This document shows positions 8,963-18,369 of a stretch of DNA of 64,000 bases, piece by piece (position 1 is the first letter of the stretch; every line of letters starts with the position of its first letter). The DNA comes from Bin87 sp965220055. Lineage in GTDB: Bacteria; Chloroflexota; Dehalococcoidia; Lucifugimonadales; UBA3495. Position numbers and translations under genes: made by a program. The stretch lies in the NCBI GenBank assembly GCA_965220055.1, contig CBDCPE010000004.1, forward strand, positions 2,356,001 through 2,420,000, read 5' to 3'. Under the pieces are notes generated by a model. That model saw nothing but the letters and a program-made list of their open reading frames with translations, had not been told where the DNA came from and made no database searches.

Positions 8963-10384
8963 ATGATGAGAAACAGCAAGGAGGCGGTCAAGGGATCCGG
9001 CAAGAGGGCCAAGAAACCGAAGCTACCTGAGGAACTGTCGCGGGTCAACCTGAACACCGCAGGCATCGACGTGGGTGCCAGCAGCCACTTTGTTGCGGTG
9101 CCCGCAGATCGCGCGGAGCCGCAGGTACGGGAGTTTGCCGCCTACACTGCTGACCTGTACCGCCTGGCCGACTGGTTGACCGAGTGTGAAGTCGAGAGCG
9201 TGGTCATGGAGTCCACCGGGGTCTACTGGATACCCCTCTTCGGGGTCCTGGAAGACCGGGGATTTGCCGTGATGCTGGTGGATCCCCGGCGCATCAAGAA
9301 CGTGCCGGGGCGCAAAACCGACGTGCTGGACTGCCAGTGGCTGCAACAGTTGCACACCTATGGACTGCTGTCGGCAGCCTTCCGCCCTGAGGGGGAAGTC
9401 CGGTGCCTGCGGAGTTACCTGCGGCAGCGGGCCATGCTGATCCGCTACGCCTCCCACCATATTCAGCACATGCAGAAGGCCCTCAGCCAGATGAACGTGA
9501 AGTTGCAGCACGTCATCAGTGACGTCACCGGAAAGACCGGCTTGGCGATCATCGACGACATCGTCAGAGGTGAGCGGGATCCACACAAGCTGGCCCAGCA
9601 CCGCGACCCCAGGATCAGGGCGGACCAAAAGACCATAGCGAGATCGCTCCAGGGACACTGGCGCGAGGAGCACATCTTCGAACTGGCCCAGGCCCTGGAG
9701 CTTTACCGGATTTATCAGGGCAAGATCGCCGAGTGCGACGGGAAGATCGAAGCCGCTTTGGAACAATTCGAACATGTCGCCGAGGGGGCAACTCCCGCCA
9801 AGCCTGGTCGGGTCCAGAAGCAGAAGAATGCCCCAGCCTTTGACGTCCGTTCTCATCTGTACCGGATTACTGGGGTGGACCTCACCAGGATCGACGGAGT
9901 GGACGCTTACACTGCCCTCAAGGTGATCAGCGAGATCGGAACGGACATGAGCAAGTGGCCCAGTGCCGGACACTTCGCCTCATGGCTAGGTCTGAGTCCC
10001 GATAACCGGATCACCGGGGGCAGGATCCTGAGCTCAAGAACCAAACGCAACGCCAATCGGGCGGCGGCGGCGTTGCGCCTCGCGGCCGGCGCGCTGCACC
10101 ATTCAGACAGTGCCTTGGGGGCGTTTTATCGCCGCAAACGGGCACAACTAGGATCCCCCAAGGCCATTACTGCGGCAGCTCACAAGCTGGCCAGGATCAT
10201 CTACTCCATGCTGCGGCATGGACAAAACTACGTGGATCAAGGTGCGGAATATTACGAGAACCAGTATCGCCAAAGAGCCTTCAGGGCTGCACAACGGCGT
10301 GCGGCTCAGCTGGGGTACGACTTGGTTCCCTCATCCAGACCCGACTGCGAGGCCGCAGCGATAGTTTCCTCTGCTACTCCTTGA
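8963..10384 (+). CDS. IS110-family recombinase, copy 1
   Basis: The 473-residue protein has the N-terminal RuvC-like (DEDD) domain starting with NTAGIDVGASSHFVAVPADR, the motif VMESTGVYWIPLFG, and the conserved VDPRRIKNVPGRKTDVLDCQ. A central coiled region follows. The C-terminal transposase_20 domain has LYRITGVDLTRIDGVDAYTA and LGLSPDNRITGGRILSSRTK, which contains the candidate nucleophilic Ser. The start is one of two adjacent ATGs (8963, 8966) after the non-coding region. The frame is intact and the protein should be functional. Confidence 0.93.
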   Translation: MMRNSKEAVKGSGKRAKKPKLPEELSRVNLNTAGIDVGASSHFVAVPADRAEPQVREFAAYTADLYRLADWLTECEVESVVMESTGVYWIPLFGVLEDRGFAVMLVDPRRIKNVPGRKTDVLDCQWLQQLHTYGLLSAAFRPEGEVRCLRSYLRQRAMLIRYASHHIQHMQKALSQMNVKLQHVISDVTGKTGLAIIDDIVRGERDPHKLAQHRDPRIRADQKTIARSLQGHWREEHIFELAQALELYRIYQGKIAECDGKIEAALEQFEHVAEGATPAKPGRVQKQKNAPAFDVRSHLYRITGVDLTRIDGVDAYTALKVISEIGTDMSKWPSAGHFASWLGLSPDNRITGGRILSSRTKRNANRAAAALRLAAGALHHSDSALGAFYRRKRAQLGSPKAITAAAHKLARIIYSMLRHGQNYVDQGAEYYENQYRQRAFRAAQRRAAQLGYDLVPSSRPDCEAAAIVSSATP

Positions 10385-10612
10385 CAACCTGAGTTAGTCG
10401 GGAGCGCCCTCGACCGCCTGGCCAACGCCAGCTACCAGATCGTCATCGAAGGCACCAGCTACCGCGAACGCCTGTCGCCACACCGTGCCCTCCTGGGCGC
10501 CAGGGAGGTGATTGACCGACCTACCACAACCTGATAATAGTCAAAATCGCCACGCGCCCAAGGTGGTACAAAGTCCTTGGCGATCACTGGCTCAATGTCC
10601 GCGGCGTTTCAC

Positions 10613-10898
10613 ACCTGCGCCGGAAGAAAGCCCAACTGGGCGCGCCCAAGGCCATCACCGCTACGGCCCACAAACTGGCCAGGCTCGTCTACTCCATGCT
10701 CCGCTACGGTCAGGACTACGTGGACGCCGGAGCTGAATACTATGAACTGCAATATAAGCAGCGTGCGCTACGCTCGGCTAAACGCCGAGCCGCCCAGCTT
10801 GGCTACCAGTTGATCCCCATGTCTGATGCTCCGGAATATGCCACCCATGCACCTCCCGGAGCGCCAATCGCCGCGTGACGACCCCAGTTAGTCGGGAG
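10613..10898 (+). pseudogene. IS110 3' remnant (recombinase C-terminus and right end)
   Basis: About 88 codons match the C-terminus of the neighbouring IS110 recombinases, with APKAITATAHKLARLVYSML and RRAAQLGYQLIPM, ending at a TGA at 10876-10878. The right end GTTAGTCGGGAG at 10890-10898 is retained and is identical to that of copy 1. IS110 copy 2 begins immediately after it, so this remnant served as its target. Everything 5' of about 10613 is lost. Confidence 0.9.
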
Positions 10899-10974
10899 CA
10901 ATTTTATGCCCGTGTCCGGCCCGTGCAGAGGCGACTAACCGGTGAGTCGGCCCAAGGATGTATGCTCATGGCGA

Positions 10975-11135
10975 GGCGCGTCGTCCGGACGAAGGCCGAG
11001 CAGACGCTGGTGCATATCGCCCGATCGGGAGCATGGTCCGGGAGTCTTACGACGGCATCATTGGTGACGCCCCACTTGGAGCGATCCCGTTCTATAGATT
11101 GTTCAATGTTGGTAACTCCCTCCGGCGTCACGTCT
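10975..11135 (+). ncRNA. Putative bridge RNA of IS110 copy 2
   Basis: The region matches the copy 1 non-coding end in order and in most bases. At the position where copy 1 has GCAACAGC, copy 2 has TCGGGAGC (11025-11032), identical to the DNA just left of its insertion (10892-10899). At the second variable site it has TCTATAG (11091-11097), identical to its own right end (12558-12564). The two loops therefore change together with target and donor ends. RNA boundaries are estimated. Confidence 0.75.
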
Positions 11136-11155
11136 ACGCAGCCATCGTGGAGGGA

Positions 11156-12544
11156 ATGATGAGCAGACGCCAGAACAGCGCGAAACCGGCGGGGTTGTCC
11201 CAGCTGAACCTGAACGCGGCGGGCATTGATGTGGGCGCCACCAGCCACTATGTGGCGGTTCCCGCCGACCGGGCGGAACAGCCGGTGCAAGAGTTTGAGG
11301 CTTTCACTGCGGACCTGTACCGTCTGGCGGACTGGCTGGCCGAGTGTGGCGTGGAGACCGTGGTCATGGAGTCCACCGGCGTGTACTGGATACCGCTGTT
11401 CGGGGTGCTGGAGGAACGGGGCTTTCAGGTGATGCTGGTGGACCCGCGGCGCATCAAGAACGTGCCCGGGCGCAAGACCGACGTGGTGGATTGCCAGTGG
11501 CTGCAGCAACTGCACACCTACGGTCTGCTGTCGGCAGCCTTCCGGCCCGACGCGGAGGTCCGGCGTCTGCGCAGTTATCTGCGGCAGCGGGCCATGCTGG
11601 TGGAATACGCTTCTCATCACATCCAGCACATGCAGAAAGCCTTGACCCAGATGAACGTGAAGCTCCAGCACGTGATCCGGGACATCACCGGCAAGACGGG
11701 CATGGACATCATGGAGGCCATCGTGGGTGGCGAGCGGAACCCGCGGAAGCTGGCGCGTCTGCGCGATGCCAGGATCAAGGCCGACGAAGCGACCATCGCC
11801 AGGTCGCTGCGGGGACACTGGCGCGAGGAGCACATCTTCGAGCTGACCCAAGCCCTGGAGCTGTACCGGTTCTACCAGGGCAAGATCGCCGAGTGCGACC
11901 GGGAGATTGAAGCCCAGTTGGAGCGGTTCGAAGACCACAGTGACGGCGAACCTCCCGCTCCCAATGGCAAAAAGCGCAATCAGAAGAACGCCCCGCGCTT
12001 CGACGTCCAAGGCCATCTGTACCGGATGACCGGGGTGGACCTGACCCGCATCGACGGCATTGACGGCTTCACGGCGCTGAAGGTGATCAGCGAGATCGGC
12101 ATGGACATGACCAAATGGCCCAGCGCCAAGCACTTCGCATCCTGGCTGGGGCTGAGCCCCCACAACCGGATCACCGGCGGACGGGTCATCAGCTCGAAGA
12201 CCAAGGCCAGCGCCAACCGGGCCGCCGCGGCATTGCGTCTGGCCGCCAACGCGCTGCACCGCTCCGACAGCGCCCTGGGTGCCTTCCTGCGCCGGAAGAA
12301 AGCCCATCTGGGTGCGCCCAAGGCCATTACCGCCACCGCGCACAAGCTGGCCCGGCTCATCTACTCCATGCTGCGTTACGGCCAGGAGTACGTGGACGCT
12401 GGGGCCGAATACTACGAAACCCAGCATCAGCAGCGGGCGTTACGCGCCGCCAAGCGCCGAGCGGCGCAACTGGGCTACCAACTGGTGCCCATGGTCAATG
12501 ACCATGCTTCCGCACCGCCCCACGGAGTGGAGGTAGCGGCGTGA
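11156..12544 (+). CDS. IS110-family recombinase, copy 2
   Basis: The 462-residue product is a close relative of copy 1. It has AAGIDVGATSHYVAVPADRA at the N-terminus, VMESTGVYWIPLFGVLEERG, VDPRRIKNVPGRKTDVVDCQ and the C-terminal LGLSPHNRITGGRVISSKTK. The frame is open further upstream to 10958. I start at the first of two ATGs at 11156, because the upstream part is the conserved non-coding RNA region and copy 1 starts at the same point. The protein appears intact. Confidence 0.93.
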   Translation: MMSRRQNSAKPAGLSQLNLNAAGIDVGATSHYVAVPADRAEQPVQEFEAFTADLYRLADWLAECGVETVVMESTGVYWIPLFGVLEERGFQVMLVDPRRIKNVPGRKTDVVDCQWLQQLHTYGLLSAAFRPDAEVRRLRSYLRQRAMLVEYASHHIQHMQKALTQMNVKLQHVIRDITGKTGMDIMEAIVGGERNPRKLARLRDARIKADEATIARSLRGHWREEHIFELTQALELYRFYQGKIAECDREIEAQLERFEDHSDGEPPAPNGKKRNQKNAPRFDVQGHLYRMTGVDLTRIDGIDGFTALKVISEIGMDMTKWPSAKHFASWLGLSPHNRITGGRVISSKTKASANRAAAALRLAANALHRSDSALGAFLRRKKAHLGAPKAITATAHKLARLIYSMLRYGQEYVDAGAEYYETQHQQRALRAAKRRAAQLGYQLVPMVNDHASAPPHGVEVAA

Positions 12545-13322
12545 CACTTCCGGTTAGTCTATAGTCCAGGGAAGGTCCCCGCCGCCCGTTCCACACAGCC
12601 CTTGGCCTGCGGAGAGCGGGCGAAGATCTGTCGGATCCCCAGTCCCTGCAGGGACCTGGGGAACTGGGTGGCTTCCGCTGCGGTCTCCGGCTGGCGGGTG
12701 TTGTGCTTGAATACCGCGTGGCGGTCGCTGTACAGCGCCAGGGGAATGCCCCAGCGTTCGATCAGCCCCTGCATCAGGGTGAAGTAGCTGCGGGTGTCCT
12801 CCTCGGGGCTGAATACCGCGTTGGCCACGGCACTGGTGGCATCGTCCACCGCCAGGAGCAGGGTGAATTGGGGTCCGTCATCGCCCAGCCACCGGTGGAA
12901 ACTGCCGTCGATCTGCACCAGCATCCCAGCCTGGGGCATCCGTGGTCGTCGCACCCGATGCTTGGGCGGACGCCGGTGGCGCGGGCTGGCAATGCCCGCA
13001 CGGGTCAGGATGCGCCGCACGGTGGGCCGGCTCAGGTCGATGCCCTCCCGGTCTCTGAGCAACTCGGTGAGGTGGGTGTGGTTGGCTCCGGCGTAGGTGG
13101 TGCTGGCCAGCTGGACCACCGCGTTCGCCTCGTCGTCAGCAACGGCGTTGCGTGGTTTGCGGCCGCGGTTCCCGTGGGCAAGTGCGGCGGCGCCATCCCT
13201 CCGATAGGCCGCCAGAAGTCGCCAGGCATGGCGTTCACTCACCCCCAGGATCTCGGCGGCCTGGGCCACCGGTAGCTGGTGTTCCAATACTGAGTTGAGC
13301 ACGTGGAGTCTCGTCTGTTCTA

Positions 13323-14166
13323 GGGGGCGTCGTCAAAAGAGTTTGCTCCAGATCATCACTGCCCGGAGTTGGCAAATGGCCAGGTATGACGCCGCTCTCT
13401 TGGCATAACGGGTCGCCACTCCGCGCCACTGCTTGAAGTCCAAGAATCCGTTCTCCACCAAGTGCCGCAACTTGTACAGTGCCTGGTCGTAGTCCCGCTT
13501 TTCCCTCCGGTTGCTTTTGGGCGGTATCACCGGGTTCATTCCCGATGCCCGAGCGGTGGCTATGATTTCATTGGTGTCATAGGCTTTGTCCGCCAGTAGA
13601 CACTCCGCCTCTATACCCTCGATCAGGGGCAACGCCAAAGAGCAGTCGGCCACCGTGCCTCCAGTAACCGCCAGCCTTACCGGCATTCCGTGGGAGCCCA
13701 CCGCCAGGTGCAACTTGCTGTTCAGCCCCCTTTGGTGCGGGCAATAGCCTGATTTCCGCCCCGAGCGCCGGCACTGTGGGGATGGGCCTTGATGTAGCTG
13801 GCGTCTATCATCAGGCACTCGAAATCAGGGTCATCCATCACTTCCTCCAACAGTCCGGCCCACACACCCCGGTCCCGCCAGCGGCAGAAGCGGCGGTGGG
13901 TGTTCTTCCAGTCTCCGTAGTCCGGGGGCAAATCGCGCCAGGGAGCGCCGGTGCGCAGAACCCAGCAAACGGCGTCGATAAACCGCCGGTTGTCATGGGC
14001 CGGCCGACCTCTCTTGCCTGCTCCCCCGGGCAGGTACAGCCTCAGCCGCTCCCAAACACCGTCTGTCATATCGTGGCGCCGGTGCGCTGCCGTCATACTC
14101 CCCACCTTCCACACTCTCCCTGTTACCGGCAATTTACCACCCTCTCACTGTTTTGACGACACCCCC
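13323..14166 (-). mobile_element. IS5-family (IS427-type) element
   Basis: An 844-bp element with 16-base terminal inverted repeats, GGGGGCGTCGTCAAAA at 13323-13338 and its complement at 14151-14166 (one mismatch). It is flanked by TA at both sides, the expected duplication for IS427. Its removal restores the ISNCY copy 2 frame. Two overlapping transposase frames are read on the minus strand. Confidence 0.93.
13333..14096 (-). CDS. IS5/IS427-type transposase (orfA/orfB, programmed -1 frameshift)
   Basis: OrfA starts at the ATG at 14096 (MTAAHRRHDMTDGVWERLRL) and shows the DUF4096 region RLYLPGGAGKRGRPAHDNRR, WRDLPPDYGDWKNTHRRFCR and the first Asp segment CLMIDASYIKAHPHSAG. OrfB carries GLNSKLHLAVGSHGMPVRLA, LLADKAYDTNEII and a C-terminal Glu region with KRRDYDQALYKLRHLVEN-like spacing. 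The frames join at A-CCA-AAG-GGG-GC. A one-base backward slip gives RTKGGLNSKLH, the family junction. This is the usual way IS427 elements make a full transposase. Confidence 0.88.
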
Positions 14167-14324
14167 TAGCTGGTTCAATATCAAGTCCTTCATCGGACTG
14201 ACATTTTCCCTGACCAGTTAGCTACTGACCGAATCGTAGACCATCGACATCGCAATGGCTTCAAAACGCGACCAGCCTGGTCCATTGCAGCATGTCGTCA
14301 AATACGTGAAGGAAGGTAGACGAC

Positions 14325-16340
14325 GTGAGTACGCATGATATTCGGGTGGTGGCCGCCCAGGAGGGAATTCCCGCAATCCGATGTACCCCTAATCCACCGG
14401 AACCGCAGCAGCGGGCGGCGGCCACATCACCAGTGGGCCCGGTCTTCGTCGACGGCGCACCCGGCACCGGCAAGACCCACACCCTGCAGGCCCGAGTTGC
14501 CGCGCTGGTGGAGGCGGGCGCAGACCCAAACAGCATCGTCGTACTGACGAAAACAACCCTTGCCGCCGAAGAGTTCGCCGTGACATTGGCCGATATACCC
14601 GAGATGGAAGGACGGCTCGCTGGCATCTTCGTTGGAACCTTCCACACGTATGCTCGCAGTTTCACCCGCCAAATCGGCGCCCAGGCCCTTGGCATCGATC
14701 CCGCCTACACCGAATGGGGCCTCGACCAATGCGCGCTTGCCCTGGAGCAACTGGCCAGCGACCACTCCAGCGTGAATTGGAGCCGCAACAAACGCCGCAA
14801 AGCGCACCAGCTGTTGCAGTGGCACTCACGGAACCGAACTCGCACCGATCTCCCACAGATACCCCCGGCCCATGATTTCTGGCGCGAACTCGTAGATGAG
14901 TACACTGCCGCGAAACGACAGCAACATGCCCTCGATGGTCAAGACCTCCTGGACGTATTCGTCGAGACGCTACGGAAATATCCAGAGGTTCGCGATGTCT
15001 GGCGCCAACATAAAGCCCAGCACCTGTTGATTGACGATTTTCAGGACGTCACGCCGGTGCAATACGAGCTAATCCGGCTGCTGGCCGGCCCGGAGGACTC
15101 CGTAGTGGTCGCCGCCGACCGGAATTCGGCCGTCCTTTCCAGCCGCGGCGGGGATACGCGAGCGATCGGTCGGTTCCTGTCTAACTTTGGAAACACCAGC
15201 CGACTCCGCCTGACTATCAACCACCGGGCGACGACATCGTTGTTGGCGGCGGCGAAGGCGCTCCAGGATTCTCCCACGATGGCCGGTGTGCGGGCCATGG
15301 AACAAACGTCGGCCAGCGAGTCGGGAGACCCGCCGCGTTTGGTGGTCCACAACGGGCCCATCTCCCAGCTGGACCAGAAGGTTGTAAGCATACTGATGGA
15401 GCACTATGACGAGGACGACTACGACTACAATGACATGGCCTTCCTGTATGCGGACTCCGCCTCTGCTCAACGACTCACCGCCCGCCTGAGAGCACTGGGC
15501 ATTCCCTGCCGAGATCTGGGCCGTCCGGCCCAACCGGCCGCACCTGACCTAGTGGCCGTCCAGAACCTGCTGATCCTCGCTCTCAACACGCGCGATGCCG
15601 TGGCCATGCACAACGCGTTGGCGGCAGGATTGAGCAGATCGCAGCAAAAGAACATTGCCGACGCCATGAGAACCTTGCGAGAAATCGCGCCAGATCATGG
15701 CGTCGATCTGCTCAGGGCGGCTCGTCTATACGTGCAGAACAGAGCCGGAAGCACCGTGATCACACGCCGCATGGAGTTCATCATCGACACTGTGCCCATC
15801 CTGCAAGCCGCCATGGCCCAAAATGGTTCCGGCATGGAGGACCTCATCCGCTTGGCCTACGCACAGTTTCAAGAGAACGCGCTGTCTAATTCGCCTCCCC
15901 AACCCACGGCAGACCTTCAGCGTTTCTTCGACATTGCCGACCGCATCGCCGACGCAGCAACGCCCCTGAGTGAGCAGTTCCTCAAACTGTTCGACCTTCT
16001 GTCCGATGCCAGCGATCCGTTCCAACGATCATCGTTGACCGTCGGTTCTGTGGGCGGCTATCGCGCCATCACGCTGTGCCCCATACAAATGGCGCAGGGT
16101 TTCCAGTGGCGAGTGGTATTCCTGCTCGACTGCGTGGACGAGAAGATGCCTGGCCCCGCCGCCGATGGCGATGAGGATGTCCTCCACGGGGCCCAGCGGC
16201 GCTTCTACGTAGCCGTCACCAGGGCCATGGATCTGCTCTACGTCTGCTGTCCGCTGGTTGACGACAACTGCGCCCGGCAGACGCCTAGCCGATTCATAGC
16301 GGCTCTGGAACCTGTCCTGGAAGACATCGGAGCGCTCTAA
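14325..16340 (+). CDS. UvrD-like superfamily 1 protein with degenerate helicase motifs
   Basis: The 671-residue product has an SF1A helicase layout. Walker A is intact at residues 44-51 (GAPGTGKT), GTFHTYA lies at 104-110, and motif VI is intact near 625 (RRFYVAVTRAMDLLYV). Other motifs depart from consensus. Walker B reads LLIDDFQDV (233-241), with Asp for the catalytic Glu. Motif III reads AADRNSAVLSSRGGD, lacking the Gln. Motif V (near 582) reads CPIQMAQGFQW instead of TIHxAKGLEW. It may bind ATP and DNA but unwind poorly. Start is GTG with GGAAGG upstream. A canonical UvrD lies 3 kb downstream. Confidence 0.8.
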   Translation: MSTHDIRVVAAQEGIPAIRCTPNPPEPQQRAAATSPVGPVFVDGAPGTGKTHTLQARVAALVEAGADPNSIVVLTKTTLAAEEFAVTLADIPEMEGRLAGIFVGTFHTYARSFTRQIGAQALGIDPAYTEWGLDQCALALEQLASDHSSVNWSRNKRRKAHQLLQWHSRNRTRTDLPQIPPAHDFWRELVDEYTAAKRQQHALDGQDLLDVFVETLRKYPEVRDVWRQHKAQHLLIDDFQDVTPVQYELIRLLAGPEDSVVVAADRNSAVLSSRGGDTRAIGRFLSNFGNTSRLRLTINHRATTSLLAAAKALQDSPTMAGVRAMEQTSASESGDPPRLVVHNGPISQLDQKVVSILMEHYDEDDYDYNDMAFLYADSASAQRLTARLRALGIPCRDLGRPAQPAAPDLVAVQNLLILALNTRDAVAMHNALAAGLSRSQQKNIADAMRTLREIAPDHGVDLLRAARLYVQNRAGSTVITRRMEFIIDTVPILQAAMAQNGSGMEDLIRLAYAQFQENALSNSPPQPTADLQRFFDIADRIADAATPLSEQFLKLFDLLSDASDPFQRSSLTVGSVGGYRAITLCPIQMAQGFQWRVVFLLDCVDEKMPGPAADGDEDVLHGAQRRFYVAVTRAMDLLYVCCPLVDDNCARQTPSRFIAALEPVLEDIGAL

Positions 16341-16573
16341 ACGCGCGTTCCTTCGAGTTAACGTCGCTGAGCGCATTTTCCGCACGATTTGGTGATAGCC
16401 CCCCCTGATGTGGCCGGCCAATGCTGGGATTCCTCCAAGTTAAGCTCTCGGCTCGGGGACTCGCGAACAAATCCCCAGGATTGCTGCTTCCCGCAAGTTG
16501 ATCATGCTCGTACTCGTAGAGTTCCATCATATCCCCCTGAGGATGGTCCGGAGCACGCCATTGCTTATGCAGA

Positions 16574-18145
16574 TCAGGATAGATTCACCATCTCACCGAA
16601 CCGGCTCCATCCTTCCATGGGAGCGCGAGAACTGAAGCGACTCAACGGGGTCGTCAGCATGCGGATGCCGGCCCCCGCCTCGTGGAAGATCTTTTCCACC
16701 TTTTCGTTCCTGACCATCCAGAGCACGGCGGGAGGTTTGTCATCACCCGGGAAGAAAATCCGGCGATCCGGCGCGGCATACCGGGAGAGTCTTATGGATA
16801 TCCTTTTGAGAAACTCCGCGCTCAGTTCGACCTCGATGTAATACCATCCCGGTCCAAACGGCCCTTTTTTCAGATACATCAGGCCATCGGGGTTGACGCC
16901 TCCTCCCGGAAAACGTTCCGTACATCTCGGTCCCGCCGCCACCGGGCATTTCGCCTTGGCGAACGCGGCCATGACGCGGATCACCATATCCTCGTGTCGC
17001 CGTTGTGCCCGGTACTCTTTGTCGTTCCACGTCAACGCCCGACTGCTTCCAGTCGACATCTCGCGCCTGACCCGATCGCGCTCCACGATCAGGTTCACTG
17101 CGGCGGGTCCGGCACCGTACCGCACATCGGGTTTCACAGTCGAATTAATCGGCCCTGTGGATCGGGCCGACGCGGGACGCTCCAGTTCCACGCGCTCGGC
17201 CATTTTGCTCGGCGTCAAGACTTCGAGGGCGTCGTTCGAACGGTCCAACCTTTCGCCACCCGCGAGACCGGCCAGATTGGTGACCCGGGAGCCGGGCCAT
17301 TGCGTCAGCAGATCCAGCGTTCTATGGAGGGTCAACCCGTCCGGACGGGATGCCAGCGAGGCGGCGAGCCGCCTTTCCCAGGGCCAGGAACCCAAATTCC
17401 GGTCCGTCAGAGGCCAGTAGATCCACCCCCGGCTTTTCAGAGGCGGAATCGGACCGTGTGCCCATTCACCGGTCGACACGCAGTATGTCTTCACCCGGCG
17501 GGTCATCCCCGCGCGATATGCGGCGCGACGCACCAACTCAGCCTGCCAGAGATCACTGGTCACGAAGACGATCGCCGTCGGGATGGCGGTCGGCTGAGGC
17601 ACGGACGGATCCAATGTCGAAACTCCCATGCGCCGCAGGTCGGCGTCGATTGACAGCATTCTCTTGTACAGGGCGTGCTCGGTTTCCCAATGACCCGACC
17701 AGATCAGAGCGATCCACGTCTCGGGATTCAGGCGCACTGCCGCGTCGACGGCATCGCCGAATATCCATTGGAACCCATGGATGCCGCGATCCCCGCAGCA
17801 CTGGGCAGCCACCTGGTAGAAGTGCTCCACCATGGGCAGGTGCTTGAGCATGGTCGACAACCCCCAGGGGCTGTTCCAGCCGGCGCAACCGCCCCCGATC
17901 TCGCGCGCCAGATCTTCCGTGAGTTACTGACGCTGCGCCGGCCGATGGGTCGCCGCCAGAGTGCAACCCCCGATTTTCTCCTGTTCCGCCAAATCGTTGG
18001 TGTGCGTGCGGATTGTTCGAGCGCTCAGCTTCAGGCAACCGGCCCGGTCAGCGATGCTGGACAGAGGCATCTGGTACAACGCGACCTTGTTGCGCTCTGA
18101 AACGGGCATATTCGCGGCATTGAGGTTCCTGTTCCATGCGTGCAT
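16574..18145 (-). pseudogene. Replication-relaxation-like protein with in-frame stop
   Basis: From the ATG at 18145 the first 73 codons encode a winged-helix-like N-terminus (LYQMPLSSIADRAGCLKLSA, THTNDLAEQEKIGGC). A TAA at 17924-17926 then interrupts, and the same frame continues through LTEDLAREIGGGCAGW to the end. Across the stop the text reads THRPAQRQ-stop-LTEDLA, as expected of one continuous winged-helix domain. The C-terminal part has GGGVNPDGLMYLKKG and GWYYIEVELSAEF, resembling the replication-relaxation family (PF13814), thought to serve plasmid mobilisation. Alternatives are re-initiation at TTG 17860 giving a 428-residue protein, or a sequencing error. Confidence 0.65.
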
Positions 18146-18369
18146 CGGGCATCCTCCGGTTCATGCTGGTGACGACGCTATCAGCCGGGCGGCGAACCGC
18201 GTTTTGATGTTTCAATCGGAGATGCGCCTTGGAATGCGAACTTCGGCAACGGTTTGGGCACGGCACCCGCGCGACCCGCCCCTCTCCGGTTTCGGGCGGG
18301 TCGCGCGTTGCCGACCGGGTGTTGCCGACCTCAGCCCCAATCTCAACCTCAAACCTTCAGGAGAACCCA

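Larger units (their letters stand above)
8707..10404 (+). mobile_element. IS110-family element, copy 1
   Basis: An element of about 1.7 kb without terminal inverted repeats, inserted in istB. It has about 256 bases of 5' non-coding DNA, one recombinase gene, and a short right end reading GTTAGTCGGGAG. The ends are defined by the reconstructable istB frame. An AG dinucleotide is present at both junctions and is the likely crossover core. A long 5' non-coding end marks the IS110 subgroup (not IS1111), in which the bridge RNA is encoded upstream of the gene. Confidence 0.92.
8051..10534 (+). pseudogene. IS21 copy 2: IstB split by an IS110 element
   Basis: The 5' part (8051-8706) encodes an IstB AAA+ ATPase with VGPAGVGKSFLAQALGYSA (Walker A) and LLILDDLGLHRLTAQQSADL (Walker B), ending at DDPILGNS. 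The remaining 43 codons (10405-10534) resume with ALDRLANASYQIVIEGTSYR and end at a TGA at 10532. Removing the IS110 body restores one frame of about 262 codons without gain or loss of bases. This fixes the insertion point at an AG core (8705-8706 and 10403-10404). Confidence 0.92.
10899..12564 (+). mobile_element. IS110-family element, copy 2
   Basis: The left end shares the start CAA..TATGCCCGT with copy 1. The right end reads GTTAGTCTATAG, so it differs from copy 1 in its last bases. An AG pair flanks the element at 10897-10898 and 12563-12564. It is inserted exactly at the right end of an IS110 remnant, and beyond it lies a broken ISNCY copy. No terminal inverted repeats are present, as expected for the family. 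Confidence 0.9.
12565..14245 (-). pseudogene. ISNCY (IS1202-like) element, copy 2, broken at both sides
   Basis: The transposase N-terminal half is present (MPQAGMLVQIDGSFHRWLGD, YSDRHAVFKHNTRQPETAAE, the IRQIFARSPQAKG signature) and stops at GTF, where the IS110 elements begin. Its first codons (MKDLILNQ) lie at 14170-14195, separated from the rest by an IS5-type insertion. Joining the pieces restores NQLEQTRLHVLNS, parallel to NQKEQARISVLNS in copy 1. The outer inverted repeat is recognisable near 14185-14245 (ACATTTTCCCTGACCAGTTA). Confidence 0.9.

Noticed and set aside
10904..12427. A 507-codon open frame on the minus strand across IS110 copy 2
   Set aside because: It lies entirely over the recombinase gene on the opposite strand, has a biased His/Gln/Val/Leu composition and no family motifs. 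The same shadow appears over copy 1 (9023-9973).
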